From NCBI RefSeq assembly GCF_000283655.1, contig NC_016588.1, forward strand, positions 231,745 through 295,744: 64,000 nt of DNA, read 5' to 3'. Position 1 is the first letter of the stretch, and each line of letters begins with the position of its first letter. A program made the translations under genes and the position numbers. The notes beneath the pieces are model-generated. The model worked only from the letters and a program-made list of their open reading frames with translations, did no database searches and had not been told where the DNA came from. The DNA comes from Azospirillum lipoferum 4B. Its GTDB lineage: Bacteria > Pseudomonadota > Alphaproteobacteria > Azospirillales > Azospirillaceae. Of the stretch, positions 9,456-17,716 are shown one piece after another.

Positions 9456-10619
9456 TCACGCCGCCTCGGCCACCGGGCTGGCCGGAGCGGGCTTGCGCGA
9501 GCGGACCAGCAGGCCGTTGACCATGGCCTGTCCCGGCAGCTCGACGAAGCGGTAGGTCAGGGCCGACAGGCCGATGACCGCCAGCAGATAGCCGACGCTC
9601 ACCGCATCCATCGTCCAGGCATCGCCGAAGGCGATCAGCCGGTCGGTCTCGCCGTCGATCCGCCGTTCGACGAACAGCGGCCGGCCGAGTGCCCCTTGCG
9701 CCACCATCGTGCCCTTCTGCAGCACGGCGATCACCAGGGCATGCACCATGTAGATCGAGTAGGACCAGGCGCCCAGCCGCTGGAAGGGGGATGTCGCCAG
9801 CAGGCGGGAGACCGGCCCGGCTTCGAAGGCGAACACCAGAACCACCAGCCCGAACAGCAGCGGCGCCGCCAGCGACAGGGCGTTGCCCCCCGCCGCCGAG
9901 ACGAAGGCGGCCACCGCCAGCAGCGCCCCCGCCTCGGCCAGCCCGCCGGCAGGGCGGGACATCCGCCTGTCGCCCATCGCCCGATAGAGCCGATAGACGA
10001 GACAGCCGGTGAAGAAGCCGTACAGGCAGCGGAAATAGCCGTAGTCGATGCTGGTGTCGATGTGATTGGCGGAGAACCCCATCACCACGCCGGCGCCGAG
10101 GACGGCAAGCGCCACCATCGCCGCGATCAGCATCCTGCTCCGCCGCACGGTCAGCAACAGGACGGCGAAGGTGATGTAGACGAAGAACTCCGCGCTGATC
10201 GACCAGCTCGGGATGTTCCAGGTCCATTGGTCCTCCACCCCCAGCGCATGGACCAGCGCCAGATTGCTGACCAGGGCCGACGGGGCGAAGGCGCCGGTGA
10301 AGGCGGCATTTCCCGCCGCCGGCCCGGAGAGGGTCTTCACGCTTTCCAGCGCCACGAAGGCCAGCAGCACCGCCGCATGCAGCGGCCAGACCCGGCCGAA
10401 GCGGCGGAGCAGGAAGGATCCGGCCGATGCGGCCCCGCCGATGCGGGCGGAATAGGCGTGGGTGATGACGAAGCCGCTCAAAACAAAGAAAAAATCGACA
10501 AAAAGGTAACTGCCGCGCACGAAACCGAACAGGTGGAAATGATCGAGCGTGTGCAAATGATATAGGGCCACGCATAACGCGCACAGGCCGCGCCATCCGT
10601 CGAGTACCGGGAACCGCAT
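9456..10619 (-). CDS. Membrane acyltransferase 3 family protein
   Basis: A 387-residue integral membrane protein of the acyltransferase-3 family (OafA/NodX-like), which moves acyl groups, often acetyl, onto surface sugars. The N-terminus carries the family start FPVLDGWRGLCALCVALYHL with the conserved His, and GSYLFVDFFFVLSGFVITHAY with the usual F-V-LSGFV block. RRFGRVWPLH and NIPSWSISAEFFVYITF are further family landmarks. About ten hydrophobic helices are spread through the chain, with a shortish C-terminus lacking an SGNH domain. The ATG at 10619 is preceded by a strong GGAGG. It converges with the DUF411 gene. The acceptor glycan is unknown; a cell-envelope sugar is likely, given the island that follows. 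Confidence 0.88.
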   Translation of the reverse strand: MRFPVLDGWRGLCALCVALYHLHTLDHFHLFGFVRGSYLFVDFFFVLSGFVITHAYSARIGGAASAGSFLLRRFGRVWPLHAAVLLAFVALESVKTLSGPAAGNAAFTGAFAPSALVSNLALVHALGVEDQWTWNIPSWSISAEFFVYITFAVLLLTVRRSRMLIAAMVALAVLGAGVVMGFSANHIDTSIDYGYFRCLYGFFTGCLVYRLYRAMGDRRMSRPAGGLAEAGALLAVAAFVSAAGGNALSLAAPLLFGLVVLVFAFEAGPVSRLLATSPFQRLGAWSYSIYMVHALVIAVLQKGTMVAQGALGRPLFVERRIDGETDRLIAFGDAWTMDAVSVGYLLAVIGLSALTYRFVELPGQAMVNGLLVRSRKPAPASPVAEAA

Positions 10620-10868
10620 AGGGAACCTCCGGGTTTTGGTCAAAGGCGCTTCTTGGAAAACCTGTTTGTAGGGGCAGCAAAAGCTACGACCGATTGCGCA
10701 TGACCGGAAGGACGCGGGAGGTTTATTCCAAAGGATCGCCACGCCTACCCAGGGCGGCCGAGATCACGCTCCCCTCCCGTTCGGGTGGTGTCGGGTCTGT
10801 GGTCCCGATGGGGCCGCCCAGTGGTCGCCGCCCAGTGGTTGGCGTCCTGGCTTGAAGGCATGGCTGCC

Positions 10869-12125
10869 TTAGCGGACGGCCTCGACCTCCGCACCGGTCC
10901 CGGAGCGAGCCCCAAGGCCTGCCCCGGAGCGTGCGAGAATGCCGGCGACCAGCGCGTCGAGGTCGCCGCCGCGGTAGAGCGTGCCCTCGATGCCGGCCCG
11001 CTGCGCCGCCTGGACGTCGGTCTCGCGGTCGCCGACCAGGAAGCTGCCCTGCGGCTCCACCGGCCACTCCGCCATCGCCTGCAGCAGCATTCCCGGCTCC
11101 GGCTTGCGGCAGCGGCAGTCGGTGCGGTAGGGCGGCTCGCCATGATCGGGATGGTGCGGGCAGTGGTAGAAGGCGTCGACATGGGCGCCGACGGTGCGCA
11201 ACTCCTCCTGCATCCAGCGATGCAGCGTGCGCACATGCTCCTCACTGTAGAGGCCGCGGGCGACCCCGCCCTGGTTGGTGACGACGAACACCAGGAAGCC
11301 GGCATCGTTCAGCCGCTTCACCGCCTCCCTGGCCCCCGGCATCCAGGCGATCTGGTCGGGGCGGTGGGCGAAGCCGATGTCCTCGTTCAGCACGCCGTCG
11401 CGGTCGAAGAAGGCGGCCCTGCGGCGCCGGCTGGCGGGAATGACGCTCTGGGCCAGGGCGAAATCGTCGGGCACGCCGATATCCAGGAAGAAACGGTCGT
11501 AGACCCGTCCCTCGACGGCACCCGCCGCTGCCAGCAGCGGGAACAGGCCGGTCTCGATCGAGCAGGGCGACGGCGGCAGCCGGCCGACCGCCCGGCGGTC
11601 GAGCAGATAGATGCCGCCGTTGATCGGCCCCTCCCCCGTCCGCCCCTTTTCATGGATGGCGGTGACCCGACCGTTCTCCAGGATGATTGCGCCGTAGCGG
11701 GCGGTGTCGGGAACCCGGCGCAGCGCCATTCTCGCCAGGACGCTGCCGTCGGCCGGCAGGGGCGGGCTGGCAAGGTCGTTGAGGTTGATGTCGAACAGCG
11801 TGTCGCCGTTCAGCAGCAGGAACTGCGTCTCCAGCAGGTCTGCCGCCAGGCGCAGGGCACCGCCGGTTCCGGCCGGTTCCGGCTCCGTCACACAGCGCAG
11901 CCGCAGGCCAGGGCGTCGCATCTCCGCGCAAAAGCTGTCCATCCGGTCGCCGCGATAGCCGGCCAGCAGCAGAATGTCGTCGAAGCCCTGTCGGGCCAGT
12001 TCATCGACCAGATAGCCGAGGAACGGCCGTTCGCTCACCGGCAGAAGGGGCTTCGGCGTGTCGTCGGTCAGCGGCCCGAGCCGCGTTCCCCGTCCGCCGA
12101 CAAGAATGACGGCCTGATGAAGCAT
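10869..12125 (-). CDS. Fused sugar-phosphate nucleotidyltransferase (HddC-like) and heptose-bisphosphate phosphatase (GmhB-like)
   Basis: A 418-residue two-domain enzyme. Residues 1-230 form a nucleotidyltransferase (AVILVGGRGTRLGPLTDDTPKPLLPV, then LNGDTLFD and EKGRTGEGPINGGIYL), most like D-glycero-D-manno-heptose-1-phosphate guanylyltransferase or mannose-1-phosphate guanylyltransferase. Residues 235-418 are a HAD-IIIA phosphatase with AFFDRDGVLNEDIG (Asp241, Asp243), VVTNQGGVARG and the GmhB zinc-loop pattern CPHHPDHG ... DCRCRKPEPGM, then GDRETDVQAAQRAG. Such a fusion could carry out phosphate removal and nucleotide activation of a heptose for LPS, S-layer or protein glycans. ATG 12125 begins the conserved domain; the longer frame upstream is not conserved-looking. 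The exact sugar and nucleotide are inferred from family resemblance. Confidence 0.85.
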   Translation of the reverse strand: MLHQAVILVGGRGTRLGPLTDDTPKPLLPVSERPFLGYLVDELARQGFDDILLLAGYRGDRMDSFCAEMRRPGLRLRCVTEPEPAGTGGALRLAADLLETQFLLLNGDTLFDINLNDLASPPLPADGSVLARMALRRVPDTARYGAIILENGRVTAIHEKGRTGEGPINGGIYLLDRRAVGRLPPSPCSIETGLFPLLAAAGAVEGRVYDRFFLDIGVPDDFALAQSVIPASRRRRAAFFDRDGVLNEDIGFAHRPDQIAWMPGAREAVKRLNDAGFLVFVVTNQGGVARGLYSEEHVRTLHRWMQEELRTVGAHVDAFYHCPHHPDHGEPPYRTDCRCRKPEPGMLLQAMAEWPVEPQGSFLVGDRETDVQAAQRAGIEGTLYRGGDLDALVAGILARSGAGLGARSGTGAEVEAVR

Positions 12126-12628
12126 GATGGCTGGTGGTCTTTCTCGCGGGTGGGCTCTTGCGGTTCGGTCGGGTTGAAAAGCCGTCCGGATGCCGCCGTT
12201 GTCAACCCGGATGCCGCCCTCCCCCATCGGCCAGTCGCCGGAGGGTGCCGGTCGGGCGGCGGACATGGCTGCCCGGCCCGGCATCTCGTCACAGAACCGC
12301 TCCATCCCCTGCCGACCGCCCAGGCGATCATCGGAACCGCACAAGACAATATGGCATGATTTCATGGAAACATATAAAGTCCATCGCCGGCCCACAGCTC
12401 GATCCCGTCCGCAACGTCCGCCCGCCGAAGGGGCAAGCATGCTGCCATGCTCCGCGGAAGCCGGTGCTCCGCCATGCGCTTGGCTGGCGGCTGGTCGAGA
12501 CGATGCGTCCGGGCAGCCGCTGCCGGCTGCGCCATCACAGTCCGATCCATCACGACACCGTTCTCTATGTCGAACAGGGGCGGCGGTTCGCGGCCGGGCT
12601 GGCGCCGCCGCCCGATCGGGCTGCCCGG
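12126..12628. other. 503-nt intergenic stretch with one CATG box
   Basis: It lies upstream of the heptose enzyme and downstream of the resolvase, both minus strand. I see no convincing gene; open frames are shadows without domains. At 12355-12366 it has CATGATTTCATG, the exact reverse complement of the CATGAAATCATG boxes near 20.6 and 21.4 kb. The heptose gene's promoter must lie here. Confidence 0.6.
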
Positions 12629-13570
12629 TCAGCTCCCCTGCGGCGAAGCGGAGGCGGCCCCGTCAGAGAGAAGCCCCTGCGCCCGGGCACGGTCCAGCAG
12701 GTTCTTGACCGAGGCCGCCGCCCAGCTGCGCCCGCCGCGCGGCGTGGTCTCCCGCATCGCCTCCAGCTGGGCGCCGATGGCCCGCAGCGACAGCGCCGGG
12801 TTCGCCCGGGCGATGCCGGCGACCAGCACCATCAGCCGGTCGTCGCCACGAACGGAGCCGCGCATCGCAGGCGCCTTGTCGAGCAGCGCCGGCTCGGCCA
12901 GCCCTTCGTCGACGAAGGCGCGGACGGCCCGGCGCAGCCGCTCGGCGGTCCAATGCCGGCCGGGCGGCAGCTTGGCGTTCACCGCCCGCGTCACCGCCGC
13001 CCAGGAGCGGGCCGGGGAGTGGGCCAGCCGGAGCCGCCGCACGGTGGGCAGCCACTCTTCCGCCGTCCGGGTCAGCTCCAGCAGGTAGAGCCGGCGCTGC
13101 CGCTCGGCCAGACGCCGCGCCGTCGCCGGATCGCCCTGCTTCAGCTTGGGATTGCCGCCGACCCGCCCCCGCGCCCTGGCCGCCGTCAGCCCGGCGCGCG
13201 TACGCTCGCGGATCAGCGAGCGTTCATATTCGGCCACGGCGCCCAGCATCTGCAGAACCAGCGTGCCGTGCGGGCTGGCGGTGTCGATCGGGCTGGTCAG
13301 GCAGCGGAAATGACAGCCGCGGCCGCGCAGATCCTCGATCACCTCCAGCAGGTGGGCCAGCGAGCGGCCGAGCCGGTCGAGCTTCCAGATCACCAGCGTG
13401 TCGCCGCGGCCGAGGCGGGCGAGGGTCCGCGCCAGCTCCGGCCGGGCGCGCGAGGCGCCGGAGGCCTTCTCCTCGAAGATCGTGGTGCAGCCGGCGGCGC
13501 GCAGCGCGTCCATCTGGGCGGCGGTGGTCTGATCGTCGGTGGAAACGCGGGCGTAGCCGATGAGCGCCAT
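12629..13570 (-). CDS. Serine recombinase (resolvase/invertase family)
   Basis: A 313-residue site-specific recombinase. The catalytic N-terminal domain shows IGYARVSTDDQTTAAQMDAL with the nucleophile Ser10, then FEEKASGASRARPEL, LVIWKLDRLGRSLAHLLE and ERSLIRERTRAGLTAARARGR, all hallmarks of the Tn3/Hin resolvase group. The chain continues for about 130 residues beyond a standard resolvase end, with helical DNA-binding-like segments (WAAVTRAVNA, ERLRRAVRAFVDEG, AASVKNLLDRARAQGLL), so its C-terminus is longer than that of gamma-delta or Hin. I chose ATG 13570; a TTG 12 nt upstream is possible. It is divergent from the DUF1612 gene and no inverted repeats that would mark a Tn3 transposon were recognised. 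Role: probably plasmid or island recombination. Confidence 0.88.
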   Translation of the reverse strand: MALIGYARVSTDDQTTAAQMDALRAAGCTTIFEEKASGASRARPELARTLARLGRGDTLVIWKLDRLGRSLAHLLEVIEDLRGRGCHFRCLTSPIDTASPHGTLVLQMLGAVAEYERSLIRERTRAGLTAARARGRVGGNPKLKQGDPATARRLAERQRRLYLLELTRTAEEWLPTVRRLRLAHSPARSWAAVTRAVNAKLPPGRHWTAERLRRAVRAFVDEGLAEPALLDKAPAMRGSVRGDDRLMVLVAGIARANPALSLRAIGAQLEAMRETTPRGGRSWAAASVKNLLDRARAQGLLSDGAASASPQGS

Positions 13571-13824
13571 GGCGGATTTCAAACCGTGATACGGGGCGGG
13601 AACCCCTTTTGTAAAGTTGTTGGAGATACGGGTAAACGACCGTTTCGGAGCGCGTGTTTTTCTTTACAGAGGCTCGCAGCATCGGGGCCGGTCGGGCCGG
13701 GCTGCCTTGCTCCTGCCGCCCCATGGTTCGTCGACGCCGGTTCCCGGTAAAAATTCACGGTCATGAAGCAATCGGTTATCTTGCTTCCATCAAATTCGCT
13801 GCGGTCACCAGGAAAGGATTGGGC

Positions 13825-14967
13825 GTGTTCGGAATTTCCCTCTCAGAAAAAGCCGACCCCGCCGTCCGCGCCGCCGCCTTCGAGCGCGCCGCGCTCGCCG
13901 TTGCCCGCCTCGACGCCACCCTCGACGGCCATCCGCTGCTGCCCGCCTGGCAGCATTGGGTGCGCCTGGAGGCGGTGCGCGCCCATGCCGGCCTCGACGG
14001 CCACCGCGTCGACCCGCAGCGCCTCGCCGCCTATATCGAGGGGCTGCGCCTGCGCGTGCCGGACACCCCGGCCCATCACGAACGGGGTGCCGACCTCGAC
14101 GCGCTTTCCCACGCCCTGCGCCTCTATGGCCTGATGCTCGCCGTCGCCGACCGCCGCTCCGGGCGCCCCCCGGACGCCAGCACCGATGCCCCCGAGCACC
14201 GGCGCCTTGTCGAGGACGCGCTGCGGGCGCTGACGCAGCCCAGCCCCGGCGCCCACCTGCCGGCGCTCGCCCGGGCGATGCGGGCATGGCTCGTCGAAGA
14301 CCGCCCGCGCGGTGCCGTGCGCGCCGCCCTGCCGGCGGCGCTGCAGGCGACAGGCCTGACCCGCGGCCTGCTGCCCATCCTCGCCGGTGCCGACACCCTG
14401 CGCCCGGACAGCCCGACGGACCCGGACGGCTGGACGCTGGCCTTCGCCCGCAGCCTGGAGCGCGAGGCCGCCGACGGCCTCGCCATCCTGCGCCGGCTTG
14501 AGCACAGCTGGCGCGCCGCCCGCGCCGCCATCGGACCGCGCCGCTCCAACAGCCGGCTGCCGGCCGCCGTCGATCTGCTCGCCGCGACGCCGTTGCTCGG
14601 CCCGGTCCGGCTGGCCAGCCTGCTCGGCTGCAGCGTCCGCGGCGCCGGCATGATGCTGGAAGACCTGGTGGCCTGCGGCGCCGCCGTGGAGGTGACCGGC
14701 CGCGGCAGCCATCGCCTGTACGGCCTGCCCGGCACCGAGGGCATCCGCGGCGAGACCGCCGGGCCGCGTCGCTACGGACGGCGCCGCGGCCGTCCACCGA
14801 AGATCATGGTGCCGGAGCCGTTGGCCGCGACCGAACCACCCCTGCCGTCATCGCCTGCGCCCGCCCGCCTCGACCGCCTGGAGGTGGACTACACGGCGCT
14901 GGACGCCCTGCTCGCCGACACCGACCGGGTGGTCGAGCGTGTCCAGCGGATGCTCAAGAGCCGGTAA
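13825..14967 (+). CDS. DUF1612/HTH domain protein
   Basis: A 380-residue protein resembling the rhizobial DUF1612 family with a C-terminal helix-turn-helix. The N-terminal part (AFERAALAVARLD, PAWQHWVRLEAVRAHAGLDGHRVDPQRLAAYIEGLRLR) and the middle (REAADGLAILRRLEHSWRAAR, RRSNSRLPAAVDLLAATPLLGPVRLASLLGCSVRGAGMML) follow that family. The HTH is about residues 255-300, then EVTGRGSHRLYGL. A basic GRRRGRPPK patch resembles an AT-hook. I chose GTG 13825 because AGGAAAGG sits 7 nt upstream; ATG 13723 and 13654 are longer in-frame options without a Shine-Dalgarno. The family is often near plasmid or mobile-element recombination genes. Molecular function is unknown; DNA binding is inferred. Confidence 0.78.
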   Translation: MFGISLSEKADPAVRAAAFERAALAVARLDATLDGHPLLPAWQHWVRLEAVRAHAGLDGHRVDPQRLAAYIEGLRLRVPDTPAHHERGADLDALSHALRLYGLMLAVADRRSGRPPDASTDAPEHRRLVEDALRALTQPSPGAHLPALARAMRAWLVEDRPRGAVRAALPAALQATGLTRGLLPILAGADTLRPDSPTDPDGWTLAFARSLEREAADGLAILRRLEHSWRAARAAIGPRRSNSRLPAAVDLLAATPLLGPVRLASLLGCSVRGAGMMLEDLVACGAAVEVTGRGSHRLYGLPGTEGIRGETAGPRRYGRRRGRPPKIMVPEPLAATEPPLPSSPAPARLDRLEVDYTALDALLADTDRVVERVQRMLKSR

Positions 14968-15084
14968 CGGCTTCCGCGACAAGCCTGGAACATGGTGTCC
15001 CCGTTGCCGGAAATCCTGTTGGTGGTTTTCCGCTTTCTGCCCTTCGGGCGATTGCCCCGGGTCCCATCCCCCAGGCGCCTGTCC

Positions 15085-16557
15085 TCAGCTTCTGAGCGCC
15101 GCCACCTGACGCAGGGCCTGCTCGGCGGCACCGAACACGCTGTCCCAGTCGCCGGGGGTGGTCTGGCGGAACAGGCGCATCGACGGATACCAGGGGGTGG
15201 TGTCGCCGCCCTTGCCGTCGCCGCCCTTGCCGTCGCCATAGACCCAGTAGGGCATGAACTGCAGCAGGTTCCACACCGGGCGGCCGAGAGAGCCGGCCAG
15301 ATGCGCCACCGAGCTGTCGGTCATGATCACCAGATCGAGCCGCTCCAGCACCGCCGCGGTGTCGGCGAAGTCGTTGAAGTGCGGCCCCAGCGGCGTGATC
15401 AGGGTGGAGGTGCCGAGTGTGGCCAGCTCCGCCTCCGGCGGGCCCTTCTGGATGCTGTAGAGCCGCACCTTCGGCACGTCGAGGAAGCGCAGGAAGCGGC
15501 TGAGCGTGGTGGCGCGCCGTGCGTTGTCCTTGAAGGTGACGCGGCCGGACCAGATGATGCCGACCTTGATCGTGCCGTCATGGCCGGGCACCAGCCGGGC
15601 GGCCTTCTCGCGCGCTTCGGCCGGGACGCTCAGGCGGGTGGGCGGCGGCACCGTGTCGATGGTGGTGCCCAGCCGGTGCGGCAGGCTCATCAGCGGGCAA
15701 TGGACGTCGTAGGCGGGATAGGCGGTGCCGGCGCGCACGAAGCCGTCGAGGCCCTCCAGCCCGGACAGCAGGCGCTGCAGCTCCGGATGGCATTCCATCA
15801 GGACCCGGCCGCCGCGCGCCTTGACCAGCGGCACATAGCGCGCGGTCAGCAGCACGTCGCCGAAGCCCTGTTCGGTGGTCAGCAGGATGGTCTTGCCGTT
15901 CAGCGGCCCGCCGTCCCACATCGGCCCTTCGGCGATGCGGTTCTGGTAGCTGGGCAGCGACAGGCGGGAGTCGTAGTCGCGGAAACCCTCGGCATAGCGG
16001 CCGACCTGCAGCAGCGTCAGGGCGCGGTCCCACAGCAGCCCCGGATCGTTGGGCTTGGCGCGCAGGGCGACGTCCAGGATCTCCAGCGCGCGGTCGAAGC
16101 GGCAGCCGTGGCGCAGCGCCACCACCAGATTGCCCAGCAGGCTGGGATTGCCGCCCGACAGCACCACCGCATGTTCCTGCGCGGCGACGGCCTCGTCATA
16201 GCGCTCCACGTCGCCCAGGACATTGCCCAGGTTGGTCCAGGCGCCGACATGGCGCTGGTCGATCTCCAGAGCGCGCCGCTGGCAGGCGATCGCCGGCTCC
16301 GGCTTGCCGGCCTGCCGCAGCAGGGCGCCCAGCGCGCTCCACACGTTGGGGTCGTTGGGCTGCTGCTCCAGCATCCGTTCCAGCATGTCGATGCTGAGTC
16401 CGTGGGAGCCGGACTGGGCGGGTGGCTGGGGCGCCGCCTTGGGAGCGGCCGCCGGGGCAGGCTCCGGGACGGACGATACCGGACGGGGCAAGGCCTGAAG
16501 GGGGGAGGCTGCCGCAGGGGACGGCGCCGGGGCGGCCTGGGTGATGTTTGCCTTCAT
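15085..16557 (-). CDS. TPR protein with GT9-like (heptosyltransferase-type) glycosyltransferase domain
   Basis: A 490-residue protein. After an Ala/Pro-rich, probably disordered N-terminus (to about residue 50) come three or so TPRs (NVWSALGALLRQAGKPEPAIACQRRALEIDQ, GAWTNLGNVLGDVERYDEAVAAQEHA). The C-terminal ~300 residues are a GT-B domain of ADP-heptose transferase type: GKTILLTTEQGFGDVLLTARYVPLVKARGG, KVGIIWSGRVTFKDNARR, YSIQKGP, FNDFADTAAVLERLDLVIMTDSSVAHLAGSLGRPVWNLL and PWYPSMRLFRQ. It belongs to the same subgroup as the proteins at 24160-25731 and 49985-52156. A perfect GDGKGGDGKGG duplication (15-bp DNA repeat near 15206-15235) interrupts the C-terminal part. Donor and acceptor are unknown; the TPR array suggests a protein acceptor or scaffold. 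Confidence 0.82.
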   Translation of the reverse strand: MKANITQAAPAPSPAAASPLQALPRPVSSVPEPAPAAAPKAAPQPPAQSGSHGLSIDMLERMLEQQPNDPNVWSALGALLRQAGKPEPAIACQRRALEIDQRHVGAWTNLGNVLGDVERYDEAVAAQEHAVVLSGGNPSLLGNLVVALRHGCRFDRALEILDVALRAKPNDPGLLWDRALTLLQVGRYAEGFRDYDSRLSLPSYQNRIAEGPMWDGGPLNGKTILLTTEQGFGDVLLTARYVPLVKARGGRVLMECHPELQRLLSGLEGLDGFVRAGTAYPAYDVHCPLMSLPHRLGTTIDTVPPPTRLSVPAEAREKAARLVPGHDGTIKVGIIWSGRVTFKDNARRATTLSRFLRFLDVPKVRLYSIQKGPPEAELATLGTSTLITPLGPHFNDFADTAAVLERLDLVIMTDSSVAHLAGSLGRPVWNLLQFMPYWVYGDGKGGDGKGGDTTPWYPSMRLFRQTTPGDWDSVFGAAEQALRQVAALRS

Positions 16558-16679
16558 CTCGTCGTCGCTGGTGGTCGGCAGTCGGTCTGGAGCGTGTGCA
16601 GGGCATAGACGGCTACTCCTGGAGAGTCAAACCGTCCCTTCGGCCACGCCTGTGTGCTTTGTGTGTCGGGCCGGGAGCG

Positions 16680-17084
16680 TCAGCGCCGCCGCAGGTCCTG
16701 CAGGTCGATGTCGTCGATCCGGAAGCCGGCCTGCCGCAGCGCCTTCAGCACGATCACCTTCTGGGCGGTGCCTTCGCGTGCGGCGGCCTGGCGCAGCTCC
16801 TCCACCAGATAGTCCGGCAGCATCGCCTGCCACGGCCGGGTCGGCGCCGGTCGGACGATGGTGGGGGCGGGGGCGGGCTGGGGAGTGGGGGCTTGCGGAT
16901 GGGAGGGGGCGGGTGCGGCGGGCGGCTCCGTCTCGGTCGGCAGGAAGCCCTTGCTCAATCCATACTGGCGGATCGGGTCGACATCGTCCGTCCCCAGCCC
17001 GCCGATCCCGATCCCGCCCAGCGGAGGACGGGCCGGCTTGGCGGCAGGCTTCAGGGGAGGCTTGGCGGGGCTGTCGGTCGACAT
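16680..17084 (-). CDS. Small DNA-binding-like protein with C-terminal ribbon-helix-helix, possible ParA partner
   Basis: A 134-residue protein with a low-complexity Pro/Ala N-terminal half (KPPLKPAAKPARPP, PAAPAPSHPQAPTPQ) and a compact C-terminal region, WQAMLPDYLVEELRQAAAREGTAQ followed by KVIVLKALRQAGFRIDDIDLQDLRRR. A short strand followed by two helices fits a ribbon-helix-helix fold, as in VirC2 or ParG-type partners of ParA-like ATPases. A VirC1/ParA-like gene lies 3.6 kb upstream on the same strand. The start at 17084 is supported by GGAG just upstream. A TCATGA box lies 47-70 nt before the start. The assignment as a centromere- or operator-binding partner is inference; the fold call is by eye. 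Confidence 0.55.
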   Translation of the reverse strand: MSTDSPAKPPLKPAAKPARPPLGGIGIGGLGTDDVDPIRQYGLSKGFLPTETEPPAAPAPSHPQAPTPQPAPAPTIVRPAPTRPWQAMLPDYLVEELRQAAAREGTAQKVIVLKALRQAGFRIDDIDLQDLRRR

Positions 17085-17130
17085 GGGCACTCCGGTCAGG
17101 ACGGCACCGGCTTGGGGCCGGCGGGGTAAG

Positions 17131-17154
17131 CCATGAAGCAATATCATGACTTGG
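17131..17154. promoter_or_regulatory. TCATGA-type box upstream of the RHH-like gene
   Basis: CCATGAAGCAAT followed by ATCATGACTTGG. The right half (TCATGACTTG-TGTC) recurs at 21470-21484 upstream of the ParA-like gene. Likely an operator or centromere-like site; the binding protein is not known. Confidence 0.45.
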
Positions 17155-17579
17155 TGTCCTGTCTTCGCGCCATGTGGCGGGGGCGAAGCGCGCCGCGACG
17201 GAAAGCCGGCCGGCGTGGCGCGGGAACCACAGGGGGATGGCGGGGCAATGTGATGGAGAGATGTCATGAAATAAGGGCATGAGATTGTGCGTGCGGCCGG
17301 CGGGGCGATCCGGGGACGGGGCAGTCCGCATGGCTGGATGCCCGATCGGATAAAGCCATGGCACGGTATTGAGACAATAAGTCATGAAATGAGATGGTGG
17401 AATGGTCTCCTGCTCCTGTGGGACTGCCTCACCCTTGGGCCACGGGCGCTTCGCGGCGGCGCTTGCCTGCCCGTCCATTTTGGCCGTCCGGCTTGAGGCG
17501 GCATCGCGTGGAGACGGATGTGCGGGGAAAAGCACCGCTTCCTCCTGCCGGGGGGCCAGCAGGAAGCCATCTAAAATCG

Positions 17580-17624
17580 TCATGTCCTATTTTCATGATT
17601 GATGAACATGAAAATAGGACATGA
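17580..17624. repeat. 18-bp inverted repeat
   Basis: Arms TCATGTCCTATTTTCATG (17580-17597) and its exact complement (17607-17624) flank a 9-nt ATTGATGAA spacer. It sits about 94 nt past the STAND gene's stop but has no T-run in either direction, so it may be an operator, a recombination or partition site, or an unusual hairpin rather than a classic terminator. Both arms end in the CATGA element of the local boxes. Confidence 0.8.
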
Positions 17625-17716
17625 TGAATAGGTGGCTTCTGGTCGGCACCGACCTGGGAAGGAGCGCCCCGGTCGGTGCGGCTTTCCGGTCAGAACGGTC
17701 CAGACAACCGGCCCAC

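Larger units (their letters stand above)
17085..17716. other. 632-nt intergenic stretch rich in CATGAAAT boxes
   Basis: No gene is supported here. It holds box-like sequences at 17131-17154 (CATGAAGCAATATCATGAC core), 17264-17284 (TCATGAAATAAGGGCATGAG), 17382-17394 (TCATGAAATGAGA) and the large palindrome at 17580-17624. The stretch is less GC-biased near the boxes than the flanking genes. It separates the STAND gene's stop from the RHH-like gene's start, so it must hold the latter's promoter. Confidence 0.65.

Noticed and set aside
12629-14967. A complete Tn3-type transposon around the resolvase
   Set aside because: No Tn3 transposase and no terminal inverted repeats were found around the pair.
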